Below the pieces are notes generated by a model, which was not told where the DNA came from, made no database searches, and saw only the letters and a list, made by a program, of their open reading frames with translations. The translations under genes were made by a program, and so were the position numbers. Below, piece by piece: positions 1 to 6,575 of a DNA stretch of 12,822 bases. Origin of the DNA: Bacteroidota bacterium (GTDB lineage: Bacteria > Bacteroidota > Bacteroidia > Chitinophagales > Chitinophagaceae); contig JAEWJV010000414.1 in NCBI GenBank assembly GCA_023386395.1, positions 1 to 12,822 of the forward strand, written 5' to 3'. How positions within the stretch are numbered: the first letter of the stretch is position 1; the number at the start of each line of letters is the position of its first letter.

Positions 1-37
1 TAGTTGAATAGTTGATTGGTCGAGAAGTTGAAAAGTA
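1..37 (+). repeat. Octamer tandem array 1 (GAATAGTT type), upstream of the four-helix-bundle gene
   Basis: Four octamers lie in exact phase at 6-13 (gaatagtt), 14-21 (gattggtc), 22-29 (gagaagtt) and 30-37 (gaaaagta), preceded by a partial unit at 1-5. The array may continue left of the window. Bases 1-20 are the exact reverse complement of 503-522 in array 2, so the two arrays form an inverted pair around the small gene between them. In this orientation the array contains TAG and TGA triplets, so it could not be translated. Its function is unknown. Confidence 0.7.
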
Positions 38-53
38 TAACTACATTTTAAGA

Positions 54-424
54 ATGAAAATTCACTTAAAAGTTTTACCGAGCTTGAAGCAAGGAAGAAA
101 GCAAGAGTTTTGAATAACGATATCAAAGAACTCTCTGAGTCTTTTCCAGCGGAAGAAAAATACAGGTTATCCGATCAAATTATACGTTCGTCAAGAGGCA
201 TTAATGCCGCCGTTGCTGAAGGGCATGGCAGATATACTTTTAAAGATCAATTACATTTTTGCGTAATTGCAAGAGGATCATTATCGGAAACCTATAATCA
301 TTTTATTGATGCCTTCGACTGTAAATACATTACTGAAGACCAATTAAATTATTTCAAAAATAAGATTGAAGAAGTTGAAAGGCTCCTGAACGGATATATT
401 GCTTACCTGAGAAAAAATTTATAA
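54..424 (+). CDS. Four helix bundle protein, S23/Avd-like family; start apparently frameshifted
   Basis: This small S23-type four-helix-bundle protein belongs to the family first seen in 23S rRNA intervening sequences and related to Avd of diversity-generating retroelements. Free-standing members have no settled function. The hallmark FPAEEKYRLSDQIIRSS block, the AEGHGRY segment, the IARGSLSET helix and a C-terminal LLNGYIAYL are all present. The intact frame runs from 41 to 424. The only in-frame start of a common type is TTG at 110, which would cut off a conserved-looking helix start (SFTELEARKKARVLNN) encoded at 71-118. An ATG at 54 is in the wrong frame; one extra A in the A-run at 57-60 would join it to that helix and give a normal ~123-residue protein. 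Either a start-region frameshift or a sequence error is therefore likely. The stop lies 2 bases before paaC, so translation may be coupled. The gene is AT-rich compared with the beginning of paaC. Confidence 0.75.
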
Positions 425-426
425 CA

Positions 427-1296
427 ATGCCTGTTATTCGAAATACAAATAATGATTTGCAACCAGATAAATCAGTTGATCAATTAACCAACCAACCAAT
501 CAACCAATCAACTATTCAACTAATCAGCTACACCCTCCACCTCGCCGATAACACCCTCATCCTGGCGCAGCGCAACAGTGCCTGGTGCGGTCACGGGCCA
601 ATACTGGAGCAGGATATCGCCATCACTAATATTTCATTAGACATTTTAGGCCAGGCAAGAAATTTTTATCAATACGCAGCCGAACTTATCAACCAGCCAA
701 CCAGTCAACCAATCATCTTATCAACCAGCCCGCCCGCTACCGAAGACACGCTTGCTTACCACCGCGACAGCCGCGAATTTAAAAACTGCCTGCTTGCTGA
801 ACAGGAAAACGGCGATTGGGGCAAAACCCTATTGCGTTTATTTCTTTTCAGCAGCTATCAATATTTGCTGTATGAAAAATTACAGCATGGCCATGATGAG
901 CGGCTTGCAGCCATAGCCGTAAAGGCATTAAAAGAAGTAGCGTACCATGTGCGGTGGAGCAGTGAATGGGTGATACGTTTGGGCGATGGAACAGATGAAA
1001 GCCACCAGCGCATGGAAAATGCAATTGACGAACTTTGGCCTTATACTGATGAATTATTTATAAATGCAGCATATGAAGAAGCATTGCTTGAAGAAAATAT
1101 TGCGGTTGATGTTTCCGCGTTAAAAGAAAAATGGTTTGAAAAAGTTTTACCCGTTTTTAATGAAGCAACTTTGCAGGTACCGCAAAATGTGTTTGCTAAA
1201 ACCGGCGGCAAGCAAGGCATTCATTCAGAACAATTGGGTTATATACTTGCAGAAATGCAGTTCATGCAAAGAGCCTATCCCAATTCAACCTGGTAA
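427..1296 (+). CDS. paaC: Phenylacetyl-CoA 1,2-epoxidase subunit PaaC with repeat-encoded extension and insertion
   Basis: PaaC is the non-catalytic ferritin-like partner of PaaA in the cytoplasmic multicomponent oxygenase that epoxidises phenylacetyl-CoA. Family features are clear: YTLHLADNTLILAQR, WCGHGPILEQDIA, LDILGQARNFYQYAAEL (residues 72-87), a VRWSSEWVIRLGDGTDESH segment, and the C-terminal TGGKQGIHSEQLGYILAEMQ. Two parts are odd. The first ~33 residues have no counterpart in the E. coli protein as I recall it (which starts MNQLTAYTLRLGDN), and residues 17-33 are encoded by an 8-bp tandem array. Residues 88-105 replace a loop of about 5 residues and are encoded by a second array. At 289 residues the protein is about 40 longer than the ~248 of E. 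coli. ATG 427 is the only ATG ahead of the conserved core. It is 2 bases past the preceding stop and has no clear Shine-Dalgarno. paaD follows after 18 bases. Confidence 0.93.
   Translation: MPVIRNTNNDLQPDKSVDQLTNQPINQSTIQLISYTLHLADNTLILAQRNSAWCGHGPILEQDIAITNISLDILGQARNFYQYAAELINQPTSQPIILSTSPPATEDTLAYHRDSREFKNCLLAEQENGDWGKTLLRLFLFSSYQYLLYEKLQHGHDERLAAIAVKALKEVAYHVRWSSEWVIRLGDGTDESHQRMENAIDELWPYTDELFINAAYEEALLEENIAVDVSALKEKWFEKVLPVFNEATLQVPQNVFAKTGGKQGIHSEQLGYILAEMQFMQRAYPNSTW
473..524 (+). repeat. Octamer tandem array 2 (CAACCAAT type), inside the 5' end of paaC
   Basis: Units are cagttgat (473-480), caattaac (481-488), a half unit caac (489-492), caaccaat (493-500), caaccaat (501-508), caactatt (509-516) and caactaat (517-524). 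It is the same octamer as array 1 but inverted; 503-522 matches 1-20 exactly as reverse complement. It is translated in the paaC frame as NQPINQSTIQLI-like sequence, just before the conserved YTLHLADN core. Confidence 0.75.
690..729 (+). repeat. Octamer tandem array 3 (CAACCAAT type), internal to paaC
   Basis: Five octamers sit in uninterrupted phase: caaccagc (690-697), caaccagt (698-705), caaccaat (706-713), catcttat (714-721) and caaccagc (722-729). They encode most of the segment INQPTSQPIILSTSPPAT, which lies between the family motifs QARNFYQYAAEL and EDTLAYHRD, where E. coli PaaC has only about five residues. The orientation is that of array 2. The 40-base array accounts for about 13 extra residues. 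Confidence 0.75.
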
Positions 1297-1301
1297 GCCC
1301 C

Positions 1302-1309
1302 GAAGGAAG
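1302..1309 (+). promoter_or_regulatory. Ribosome binding site of paaD
   Basis: GAAGGAAG lies 5 bases ahead of the ATG at 1315, in the 18-base gap after the paaC stop. It is the clearest Shine-Dalgarno in the window and fixes the paaD start; most other starts here have AT-rich leaders. Confidence 0.55.
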
Positions 1310-1314
1310 TTATT

Positions 1315-1839
1315 ATGATTCGTGAAAAAGATATAACGGAAGATGCCATACAGCAGATACTGGAAACGGTAACCGATCCTGAAGTGCCTGTATTGTCAAT
1401 TATTGATTTAGGCATTATCAGAAAGATTGAAATATTTGATGCTGTTCAAAAACCACCTGAAGGTGGTTTAACTATTTGCATCACGCCAACCTATACCGGC
1501 TGCCCGGCAATGGATGTAATTAAAACAAATATCAGGCTTGTATTACTGGAACATGGTTTTAATAACGTTGAAATAAAAACCATTTTATCTCCTGCCTGGA
1601 CAACCGACTGGATGACGCAGGCCGGCAAACAAAAATTAAAAGCATACGGTATTGCACCGCCTAATATAAAACAGCAGGTTTGCACACTTGAAGCATTTCA
1701 AAAAGATGAAGCCGTACAATGCCCGCATTGCAATTCCTATCACACACATCTCGTAAGCCGGTTCGGCTCCACGCCCTGCAAAGCATTATATAAATGCGAT
1801 GATTGCCTGGAACCGTTCGATTATTTTAAATGTCATTAA
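1315..1839 (+). CDS. paaD: PaaD (PaaJ) phenylacetyl-CoA epoxidase assembly protein, MIP18-like with zinc-ribbon tail
   Basis: PaaD is thought to serve maturation of the phenylacetyl-CoA epoxidase, probably its iron-sulfur or metal centres, by analogy with the MIP18/SufT family it belongs to. The N-terminal MIP18 (DUF59) domain is visible as DPEVPVLSIIDLGIIRKIE (residues 21-39) and TPTYTGCPAMDVI. The C-terminal part carries the PaaD-specific zinc-ribbon-like cysteines: C136 and C139 (CPHC), C155, C161 and C164 (CDDC), and C173, ending in the family signature CLEPFDYFKC. The 174 residues match the usual family length. It follows paaC after 18 bases and has its own good ribosome binding site. 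Its position next to paaC fits the common paaABCD gene order. The gene looks intact. Confidence 0.93.
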   Translation: MIREKDITEDAIQQILETVTDPEVPVLSIIDLGIIRKIEIFDAVQKPPEGGLTICITPTYTGCPAMDVIKTNIRLVLLEHGFNNVEIKTILSPAWTTDWMTQAGKQKLKAYGIAPPNIKQQVCTLEAFQKDEAVQCPHCNSYHTHLVSRFGSTPCKALYKCDDCLEPFDYFKCH

Positions 1840-1887
1840 TTCGCACTTTATTTTCAAAATTATTTGACCAAATTATTTGTTTTAATT

Positions 1888-2658
1888 ATGTCAGCTATTC
1901 TGTTTGAAGTAAAGGACAACATTGGTTTTATAACATTAAACCGTCCCGAAAAACTAAACGCATTTAACCGCGAAATGGCTTTGTTGCTCCAGGAAAAATT
2001 GGATGAATGCAATGATTCAAAAGAAGTACGTTGTGTTTATATAACGGGCAACGGAAAAGGTTTTTGCGCCGGTCAGGATCTTGCCGAAGTTTCAGACTCC
2101 AGGGAAATGAATATGATTTTAAGGGAACAATTCAATCCCATTGTTTCAAAAATCCGCAAGCTTGAAAAGCCTGTTATTGCTGCCATAAACGGCGTTGCTG
2201 CAGGCGCCGGCGCCAACATAGCTTTATGTTGTGATATAATTGTTGCAACAGCATCAGCATCATTCATACAGGCATTCAGCAAAATTGGTTTAATACCCGA
2301 CAGTGGTGGAACGTTTATGTTACCACGATTAATCGGCTGGCAAAAAGCAAGTGCTTTAATGATGACAGGCGATAAAGTAAGCGCAGATGAAGCAGAGCGC
2401 CTGGGCATGATCTATAAAGTATTTGCAGATGATGTTTTTGATGTGGAGGCAAAGAAGCTCGCTGCAACACTTGCTGCCATGCCCACCCGCGGTTTATGGT
2501 TTACCAAGCAGGCATTAAATTGGGCATTGAGCCACACCTGGTATGAACAGCTTTCCAATGAAGATAAACTGCAGCAGCGTGCGGCTGATACCTGCGACTT
2601 TAAAGAAGGCGTTCAGGCTTTTCTTGAAAAAAGAAAACCGGTGTTTAAAGGAGAATAG
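1888..2658 (+). CDS. paaG: Enoyl-CoA hydratase/isomerase, PaaG-type (1,2-epoxyphenylacetyl-CoA isomerase)
   Basis: This is a crotonase-fold protein of 256 residues. In the phenylacetate pathway PaaG converts ring-1,2-epoxyphenylacetyl-CoA to oxepin-CoA. The oxyanion-hole segments GFCAGQDL (residues 58-65) and NGVAAGAGAN (101-110) are present, as is the IGLIPDSGGT motif with Asp138, which corresponds to the catalytic Asp of PaaG; the Glu pair of a classical hydratase is absent. Block-by-block likeness to E. coli PaaG (FNPLV, FSKLGLIPD, KQALN, FKEGVQAFLEKR) and the location behind paaC-paaD favour PaaG over PaaF. ATG 1888 starts MSAILFEVKD, the usual family beginning; an in-frame TTG at 1864 would add eight atypical residues. 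The 48-base gap to paaD is AT-rich. The stop codon lies inside octamer array 4. Confidence 0.88.
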   Translation: MSAILFEVKDNIGFITLNRPEKLNAFNREMALLLQEKLDECNDSKEVRCVYITGNGKGFCAGQDLAEVSDSREMNMILREQFNPIVSKIRKLEKPVIAAINGVAAGAGANIALCCDIIVATASASFIQAFSKIGLIPDSGGTFMLPRLIGWQKASALMMTGDKVSADEAERLGMIYKVFADDVFDVEAKKLAATLAAMPTRGLWFTKQALNWALSHTWYEQLSNEDKLQQRAADTCDFKEGVQAFLEKRKPVFKGE

Positions 2659-2676
2659 TCGAATAGCTGCGAGCTT
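2653..2676 (+). repeat. Short octamer array 4 overlapping the paaG stop
   Basis: gaatagtc (2653-2660), gaatagct (2661-2668) and gcgagctt (2669-2676) are in octamer phase and match the unit and orientation of array 1. The TAG stop of paaG (2656-2658) lies inside the first unit. With only two strong units this is weaker than arrays 1-3. Confidence 0.45.
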
Positions 2677-2686
2677 TTAACTGCTC

Positions 2687-2720
2687 TCATTCAATTTTTA
2701 TCATTCACATTCATCATTCA
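2687..2720. repeat. Spaced TCATTCA repeats in the convergent paaG / permease A junction
   Basis: Three copies of tcattca lie at 2687-2693, 2701-2707 and 2714-2720, spaced 14 and 13 bases. The last one supplies the TGA stop of the minus-strand permease gene. The same gap also has a weak inverted pair gagc/gctc (2671-2674 with 2681-2686) near a short T-run. I would not call it a convincing terminator, though a convergent junction is where one is expected. Confidence 0.4.
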
Positions 2721-5107
2721 CTTCGTAACGCTTTTACAGGGTTAGCCGTTGCGGCTTTAACCGCATGAAAACTTACGGTGAGCATTGTAATGATCAATAC
2801 CGTTAATGCAGATAATAAAAACGGTGTTGCCGATAAACCTGTATTGTATGGAAATATGTTCAGCCATTTATCCATAAACAGGTAGGCGATTGGGAAAGCA
2901 ATGAGGCAGGAGATACCAACCAAGGCAATAAAATTCCTTGTAACAAGCGGCACGATCTGCCCCACGCCTGCACCCATAATTTTTCGTATGCTTAATTCTT
3001 TCTGTCGTTGTTGTGTGGTGAACGCAATCAATCCCAATAAACCAAGACAGGTAATGGCAATGGTAAGAATTGAAAATGCCGTAAATATTTTACCACGTTT
3101 TTGATCTGCGGCATACTGCGAATCAAAATCCTGGTCGAGAAAAGTATATTGAAAAACTATATCGGGAAATATTTTTTTCCATGTGCTTTCAATTAATTTA
3201 ACAACAGGCGTTATATTCTGTGCATTCAGCTTTAGCTGTACGCCGTTGCTTACCGGCTGGTAAAAAAGCATAAGCGGCGCAATGGGATTATACAATGATT
3301 GCTGGTTAAAATCTATCACCACGCCTATCACTTCAAGATAATTGCCTGAGGTATCGCCTGCAAACTTTACACGCTTGCCAATAGCGTTATCCCCCCATCC
3401 AAATTGCTGCACCATTTTCTCGTTTACAATAATGCTGCGCAACGTATCGGAGAGGCCTGTAAAATTGCGGCCCTTTGCCATTTTCATTCCAAGCGTGTTA
3501 ATATAATTTTCATCAATGGCATAATTGTTTACACCCTGTTCAACAAAACCGTTTTTTGATTGCACGGAAAACAGTTGCAGGTTAATATTCTGGCCCGGCA
3601 CCGCCTGTGCTGTGCTAACACCTGATACCTGCGGCATATTGCGCATCTCGTTAGTAAACGCAGTAATCTTGCTGCGCATGTTGGGGCCATTAATCCTCAG
3701 GTTCATTACCTGTTCTTTATTAAAGCCAAGGTCTTTATTGCGCAAATATTTTAACTGGCCATATACTACCCAGGTGCATATGAGCATTATCATGGCAATT
3801 GAAAATTGCACCACAACCACCACACGCCGCAGTGTTACATTGCCGGATGCTTTTGAAAGGCTGCCTTTAAGAATGTTTACAGGGTTGAATTTTGAAAGAT
3901 AGAATGCGGGATAACTTCCACCTGCCAAACCTGTAAATGCGGCAACACCTAATATTATCAATAATGTTTTTGGTTGCAATAATGTAGTGAATGAAATAAA
4001 CTTGCCGGAAATGGTGTTAAAAGCCGGCAACAGCAATGCAATAATGCCGATGCTCAATAGCAAAGCAAAGCAGGCTGTTACAACAGATTCAACAAGAAAC
4101 TGTGCCACTAATTGTTTTTGCGTAGAGCCCGCTACTTTTCTTATACCTATTTCTTTTGCCCGTCTTGCAGAACGCGCTGTGGTAAGGTTCATATAATTAA
4201 TGCAGGCAATTAACAACATAAAAAATGCTACTGCTGCAAAGATGTAGATGTATGACATGCTGCCCAGCTCTTCCGGCTCATTGGCTGTATCAGCATGCAG
4301 ATGGATGGCTGTAACGGGTATAATGCCAAAGCGCATTTTTATATTGAACTGTGCAAATATGGAAGCAAGGTATTTATCATAAACAGCCAATAATTTTTTT
4401 TCGAAGCTGGCGGCATTTGTATTTGGCTTAAGCAAAACATAGGTATAAAAACCAAAGCCGCCCCAGTTACTCGCAAAGTCAGCAGGCAACGAACTTCTTG
4501 AAATTAATATGTTGAAAAGAAGGTGTGAGTTTTTTGGAACGTCCTTTATAACCGCCGTTACTTTATATACATCGCCGTTAACATTCTCCAGCGTTTTTCC
4601 AACATAGCTTTTATTTCTTCCAAAAAACTTTTCGGCAACAGATTGTGTAAGCACCATTGAGTTTGGCGCTACCAATGCTGTTTTTGGATTGCCTTCAATA
4701 AACTTATGCGTAAAAACTTTAAATATATTACTGTCAACAAAAAACACTTTGTTCTCATATAAACGCTGGTCGCCGTTTTTATACATAATATCATTGCCAC
4801 CACCAGCGCCTACAAAACGAACTGCTTCTTCCACTTCAGGATAATCTTTGCTTAAAGCCTCCGCCATTGGAAAAGGCGTTATAGCCCATCGCATTGTGTC
4901 TTTATCAAGCTCTTTTACATAGGCGTTTACACGGTAGATGCGGTCAGCCTTTTCATTATAGCGGTCGTAACTTAATTCATCAATAATATAGAATAATAAT
5001 AACAGGCTGAATGAAATGCCAATGGCGAGCCCGAGAATATTCAAAAGGCTGTACCATTTATCTCTTTTTAAGTTGCGCAATGCAACAAGCACAAGGTTTT
5101 TTAACAT
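2714..5107 (-). CDS. Permease A: FtsX/MacB-type ABC transporter permease, duplicated 8-TM form
   Basis: This 797-residue inner-membrane permease is made of two FtsX/MacB-like halves. Half one has TM1 at about 19-42, an extracytoplasmic MacB-core-like domain (about 43-285), TM2 at about 286-308, then the cytoplasmic coupling motif KEIGIRKVAGST (318-329) and two more TMs ending in GGSYPAFYLSKFNPVNILKG. Half two has TM5 at about 428-449, a second extracytoplasmic domain, and a final three-TM block with KELSIRKIMGAG (from 703). Such proteins pair with a separate ATPase to move or release substrates by mechanotransmission across the envelope; the substrate cannot be read from sequence. No ATPase lies in the window. 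It differs from its three paralogues in the second motif (KELSIRKIMG, not KE[IV]GIRKVLG) and in its tail (ALRSE). It is last in the minus-strand series, 64 bases after the propeller gene. Confidence 0.9.
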   Translation of the reverse strand: MLKNLVLVALRNLKRDKWYSLLNILGLAIGISFSLLLLFYIIDELSYDRYNEKADRIYRVNAYVKELDKDTMRWAITPFPMAEALSKDYPEVEEAVRFVGAGGGNDIMYKNGDQRLYENKVFFVDSNIFKVFTHKFIEGNPKTALVAPNSMVLTQSVAEKFFGRNKSYVGKTLENVNGDVYKVTAVIKDVPKNSHLLFNILISRSSLPADFASNWGGFGFYTYVLLKPNTNAASFEKKLLAVYDKYLASIFAQFNIKMRFGIIPVTAIHLHADTANEPEELGSMSYIYIFAAVAFFMLLIACINYMNLTTARSARRAKEIGIRKVAGSTQKQLVAQFLVESVVTACFALLLSIGIIALLLPAFNTISGKFISFTTLLQPKTLLIILGVAAFTGLAGGSYPAFYLSKFNPVNILKGSLSKASGNVTLRRVVVVVQFSIAMIMLICTWVVYGQLKYLRNKDLGFNKEQVMNLRINGPNMRSKITAFTNEMRNMPQVSGVSTAQAVPGQNINLQLFSVQSKNGFVEQGVNNYAIDENYINTLGMKMAKGRNFTGLSDTLRSIIVNEKMVQQFGWGDNAIGKRVKFAGDTSGNYLEVIGVVIDFNQQSLYNPIAPLMLFYQPVSNGVQLKLNAQNITPVVKLIESTWKKIFPDIVFQYTFLDQDFDSQYAADQKRGKIFTAFSILTIAITCLGLLGLIAFTTQQRQKELSIRKIMGAGVGQIVPLVTRNFIALVGISCLIAFPIAYLFMDKWLNIFPYNTGLSATPFLLSALTVLIITMLTVSFHAVKAATANPVKALRSE

Positions 5108-5171
5108 GATGAGCTTTGTTTAATTGTTATCAATCTTCATTTTTACATGTGCCTGCATAAAAAAAGTTTAA

Positions 5172-6416
5172 TTATCCCAACGCATAAATGTGCCCGTCTG
5201 CGCTGCCAAAGTAAAGCATGCCATCATCTATCCATATTGTTGAAAAAATGCTTCCCATCTTCAGGAATTCTGTATAAAGCGGCGTTGCATCGTCTTTATA
5301 TTTTTCAATTATGTCCGCTCTTATTTTATCCGAGTTATCCATAAAATCATGGTAATGTTGTTTGCTGAGATCGGTCTGAAAGAGTTTTGAAACTTTGCCT
5401 GAAATAATATCGAGTTGATAAATCATTCCATCAATGCAACCAAAATAAGCAGTGCTATCATTTAATGATGCGCTGCTAAAAACATTTAAAGGCACCGGCG
5501 TATCGTACAATTTAAACCCGTAAGTTTTTCCCAAAGCAAGTATGTTGTGCGAATCAGACATGGTGACAATTAACCGTTTTCCTGAAAGGCTTGGCACACT
5601 TGTCCAGCTTCCGGGCTGATGGTATACCCAATGGCCGCTGCCATCTCTTATTTTCAATGCATATACATTGTAATCCCTTGAACAAAAAAACACCGTGCTG
5701 TCGTTAACGGTTGCATTAAATTGTACTTCGCCCAACGGGAAATTATGCTCCCCGATTGTGTTGAATTTCCAGCGCAGCGTTCCATCGTCATTAATGCAAT
5801 AAAAGAGACCATCAAAGCTGCCTGCGAGAACGGCACCATCTGCAATTGCTGGTGATGCATGAACAATACCGCCTGTTTTATATTTCCACAGCAGTTCGCC
5901 GGATAGCTGGTTCAATGCGTACAGGTAACCGTCGCCGCAACCGAAATAAACATGATTATTGTTAACAGCAGGTGATGACTGGTAATAATCCCATGCATCA
6001 TACACTTTTTCACCACCGGTTTTAAATTGCCATTGCTGCCTGCCGGTTGCTGCATCAAGCGCATAAAAAATACCATCTGAACTTATAAAGAAAACCATAT
6101 TATTATCTATGGCAACAGATGATCGTATTTCACTGCCGGTTTTAAATGTCCATATAACGGCGCCATCAGTTTTATTTAAAGCATAAAGGTTACTGTCGCA
6201 GGAGCCTGTAATCAGCATATTGCCGGAAAGAACAGGCGATGCAAAGACATGGCCGCTGGTTTTGAATTTCCATTTAACAGCAGGCGCATTACTTACTGGC
6301 TTTGCGGATATAAAATTCGTTTTATCGGGTGTTCTGCAGAATTGTTGTGCATATACATGATTGATAAAAAGCGATGCAGCTAAAATTGCAATACATCTGT
6401 TTAAAGATTTTTTCAT
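5172..6416 (-). CDS. Secreted PQQ/BamB-like eight-bladed beta-propeller protein
   Basis: Protein of 414 residues from the preferred ATG at 6416. That start gives a classic signal peptide (MKKS, then CIAILAASLFI, cut near YA|QQF), whereas an in-frame ATG at 6467 would add 17 charged residues and bury it. About eight propeller blades follow with the recurring pattern W-(K/T/Q)FKTG...SP/SV...(V/L)YFG..DG.(L/I)YAL...(T/S)G...W. The last blade carries a ~35-residue insertion rich in charged and aromatic residues (HYHDFMDNSDKIRADIIEKY). The blades resemble the PQQ-binding-like repeat family, but no quinoprotein dehydrogenase domain or haem motif is present, so a protein-binding scaffold outside the inner membrane is more likely than an enzyme. 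It sits between two permease genes on the same strand (159 bases after one, 64 before the next), suggesting shared expression and perhaps a shared envelope function. It lacks an obvious lipobox, unlike BamB. Confidence 0.87.
   Translation of the reverse strand: MKKSLNRCIAILAASLFINHVYAQQFCRTPDKTNFISAKPVSNAPAVKWKFKTSGHVFASPVLSGNMLITGSCDSNLYALNKTDGAVIWTFKTGSEIRSSVAIDNNMVFFISSDGIFYALDAATGRQQWQFKTGGEKVYDAWDYYQSSPAVNNNHVYFGCGDGYLYALNQLSGELLWKYKTGGIVHASPAIADGAVLAGSFDGLFYCINDDGTLRWKFNTIGEHNFPLGEVQFNATVNDSTVFFCSRDYNVYALKIRDGSGHWVYHQPGSWTSVPSLSGKRLIVTMSDSHNILALGKTYGFKLYDTPVPLNVFSSASLNDSTAYFGCIDGMIYQLDIISGKVSKLFQTDLSKQHYHDFMDNSDKIRADIIEKYKDDATPLYTEFLKMGSIFSTIWIDDGMLYFGSADGHIYALG
5872..6273 (-). repeat. 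Internal 120-bp DNA repeats encoding propeller blades
   Basis: The blade-boundary sequence ccggttttaaattgccat at 6016-6033 recurs with few changes at 6136-6153 and 6256-6273, spaced exactly 120 bases, and more loosely at 5872-5889, 144 bases away, where the blade has eight extra residues. The first blades therefore keep similarity at DNA level (40 codons per blade), pointing to duplication or codon-level homogenisation within the gene. Confidence 0.6.
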
Positions 6417-6575
6417 ACAGTCTTGCCGGTTGCGGTTATACCACTCCAACTTACAAAGCTTTTTCAATTCACCTGGCAGTAAACAGATAAGTGGTTGAAT
6501 ATTTATTTTGCAGGCAATAATTGTTGGAAAAATGAAGCCCGGTTAAATTTCTCAGACTTAAATCTTCCAACCCGT

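Noticed and set aside
54..424. Diversity-generating retroelement because of the Avd-like protein
   Set aside because: No reverse transcriptase, no template/variable repeat pair and no adenine-biased variation are visible in the window.
54..424. 23S rRNA intervening sequence, as S23 proteins are often found there
   Set aside because: The neighbours are paa genes and no rRNA sequence flanks the gene.
473..729. CRISPR-like array near paaC
   Set aside because: Units are 7-8 bases with no spacers between them, and the region is coding; nothing resembles direct repeats of 25-40 bases.
1136..1318. Small open frame overlapping the paaC end
   Set aside because: It is a shifted frame of the conserved PaaC C-terminus.
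2659..2713. Intrinsic terminator between the convergent genes
   Set aside because: The best stem is 4 bp with an 8-base loop, too weak to call.
3525..3902. Plus-strand open frames opposite permease A and the other permeases (for example 2901-3104, 3987-4196, 10062-10307, 10389-10652, 12270-12545)
   Set aside because: They lie wholly antisense to well-supported permease genes, have no family motifs, and their cysteine/proline-rich composition is typical of reverse-frame translation.
5172..6416. Quinoprotein dehydrogenase or BamB assignment for the propeller
   Set aside because: No haem-binding CxxCH, no dehydrogenase-specific domain and no lipobox are visible; only the repeat fold is supported.
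6417..6467. Longer start for the propeller protein at 6467
   Set aside because: It would place 17 charged residues ahead of a good signal peptide that begins at the ATG of 6416.
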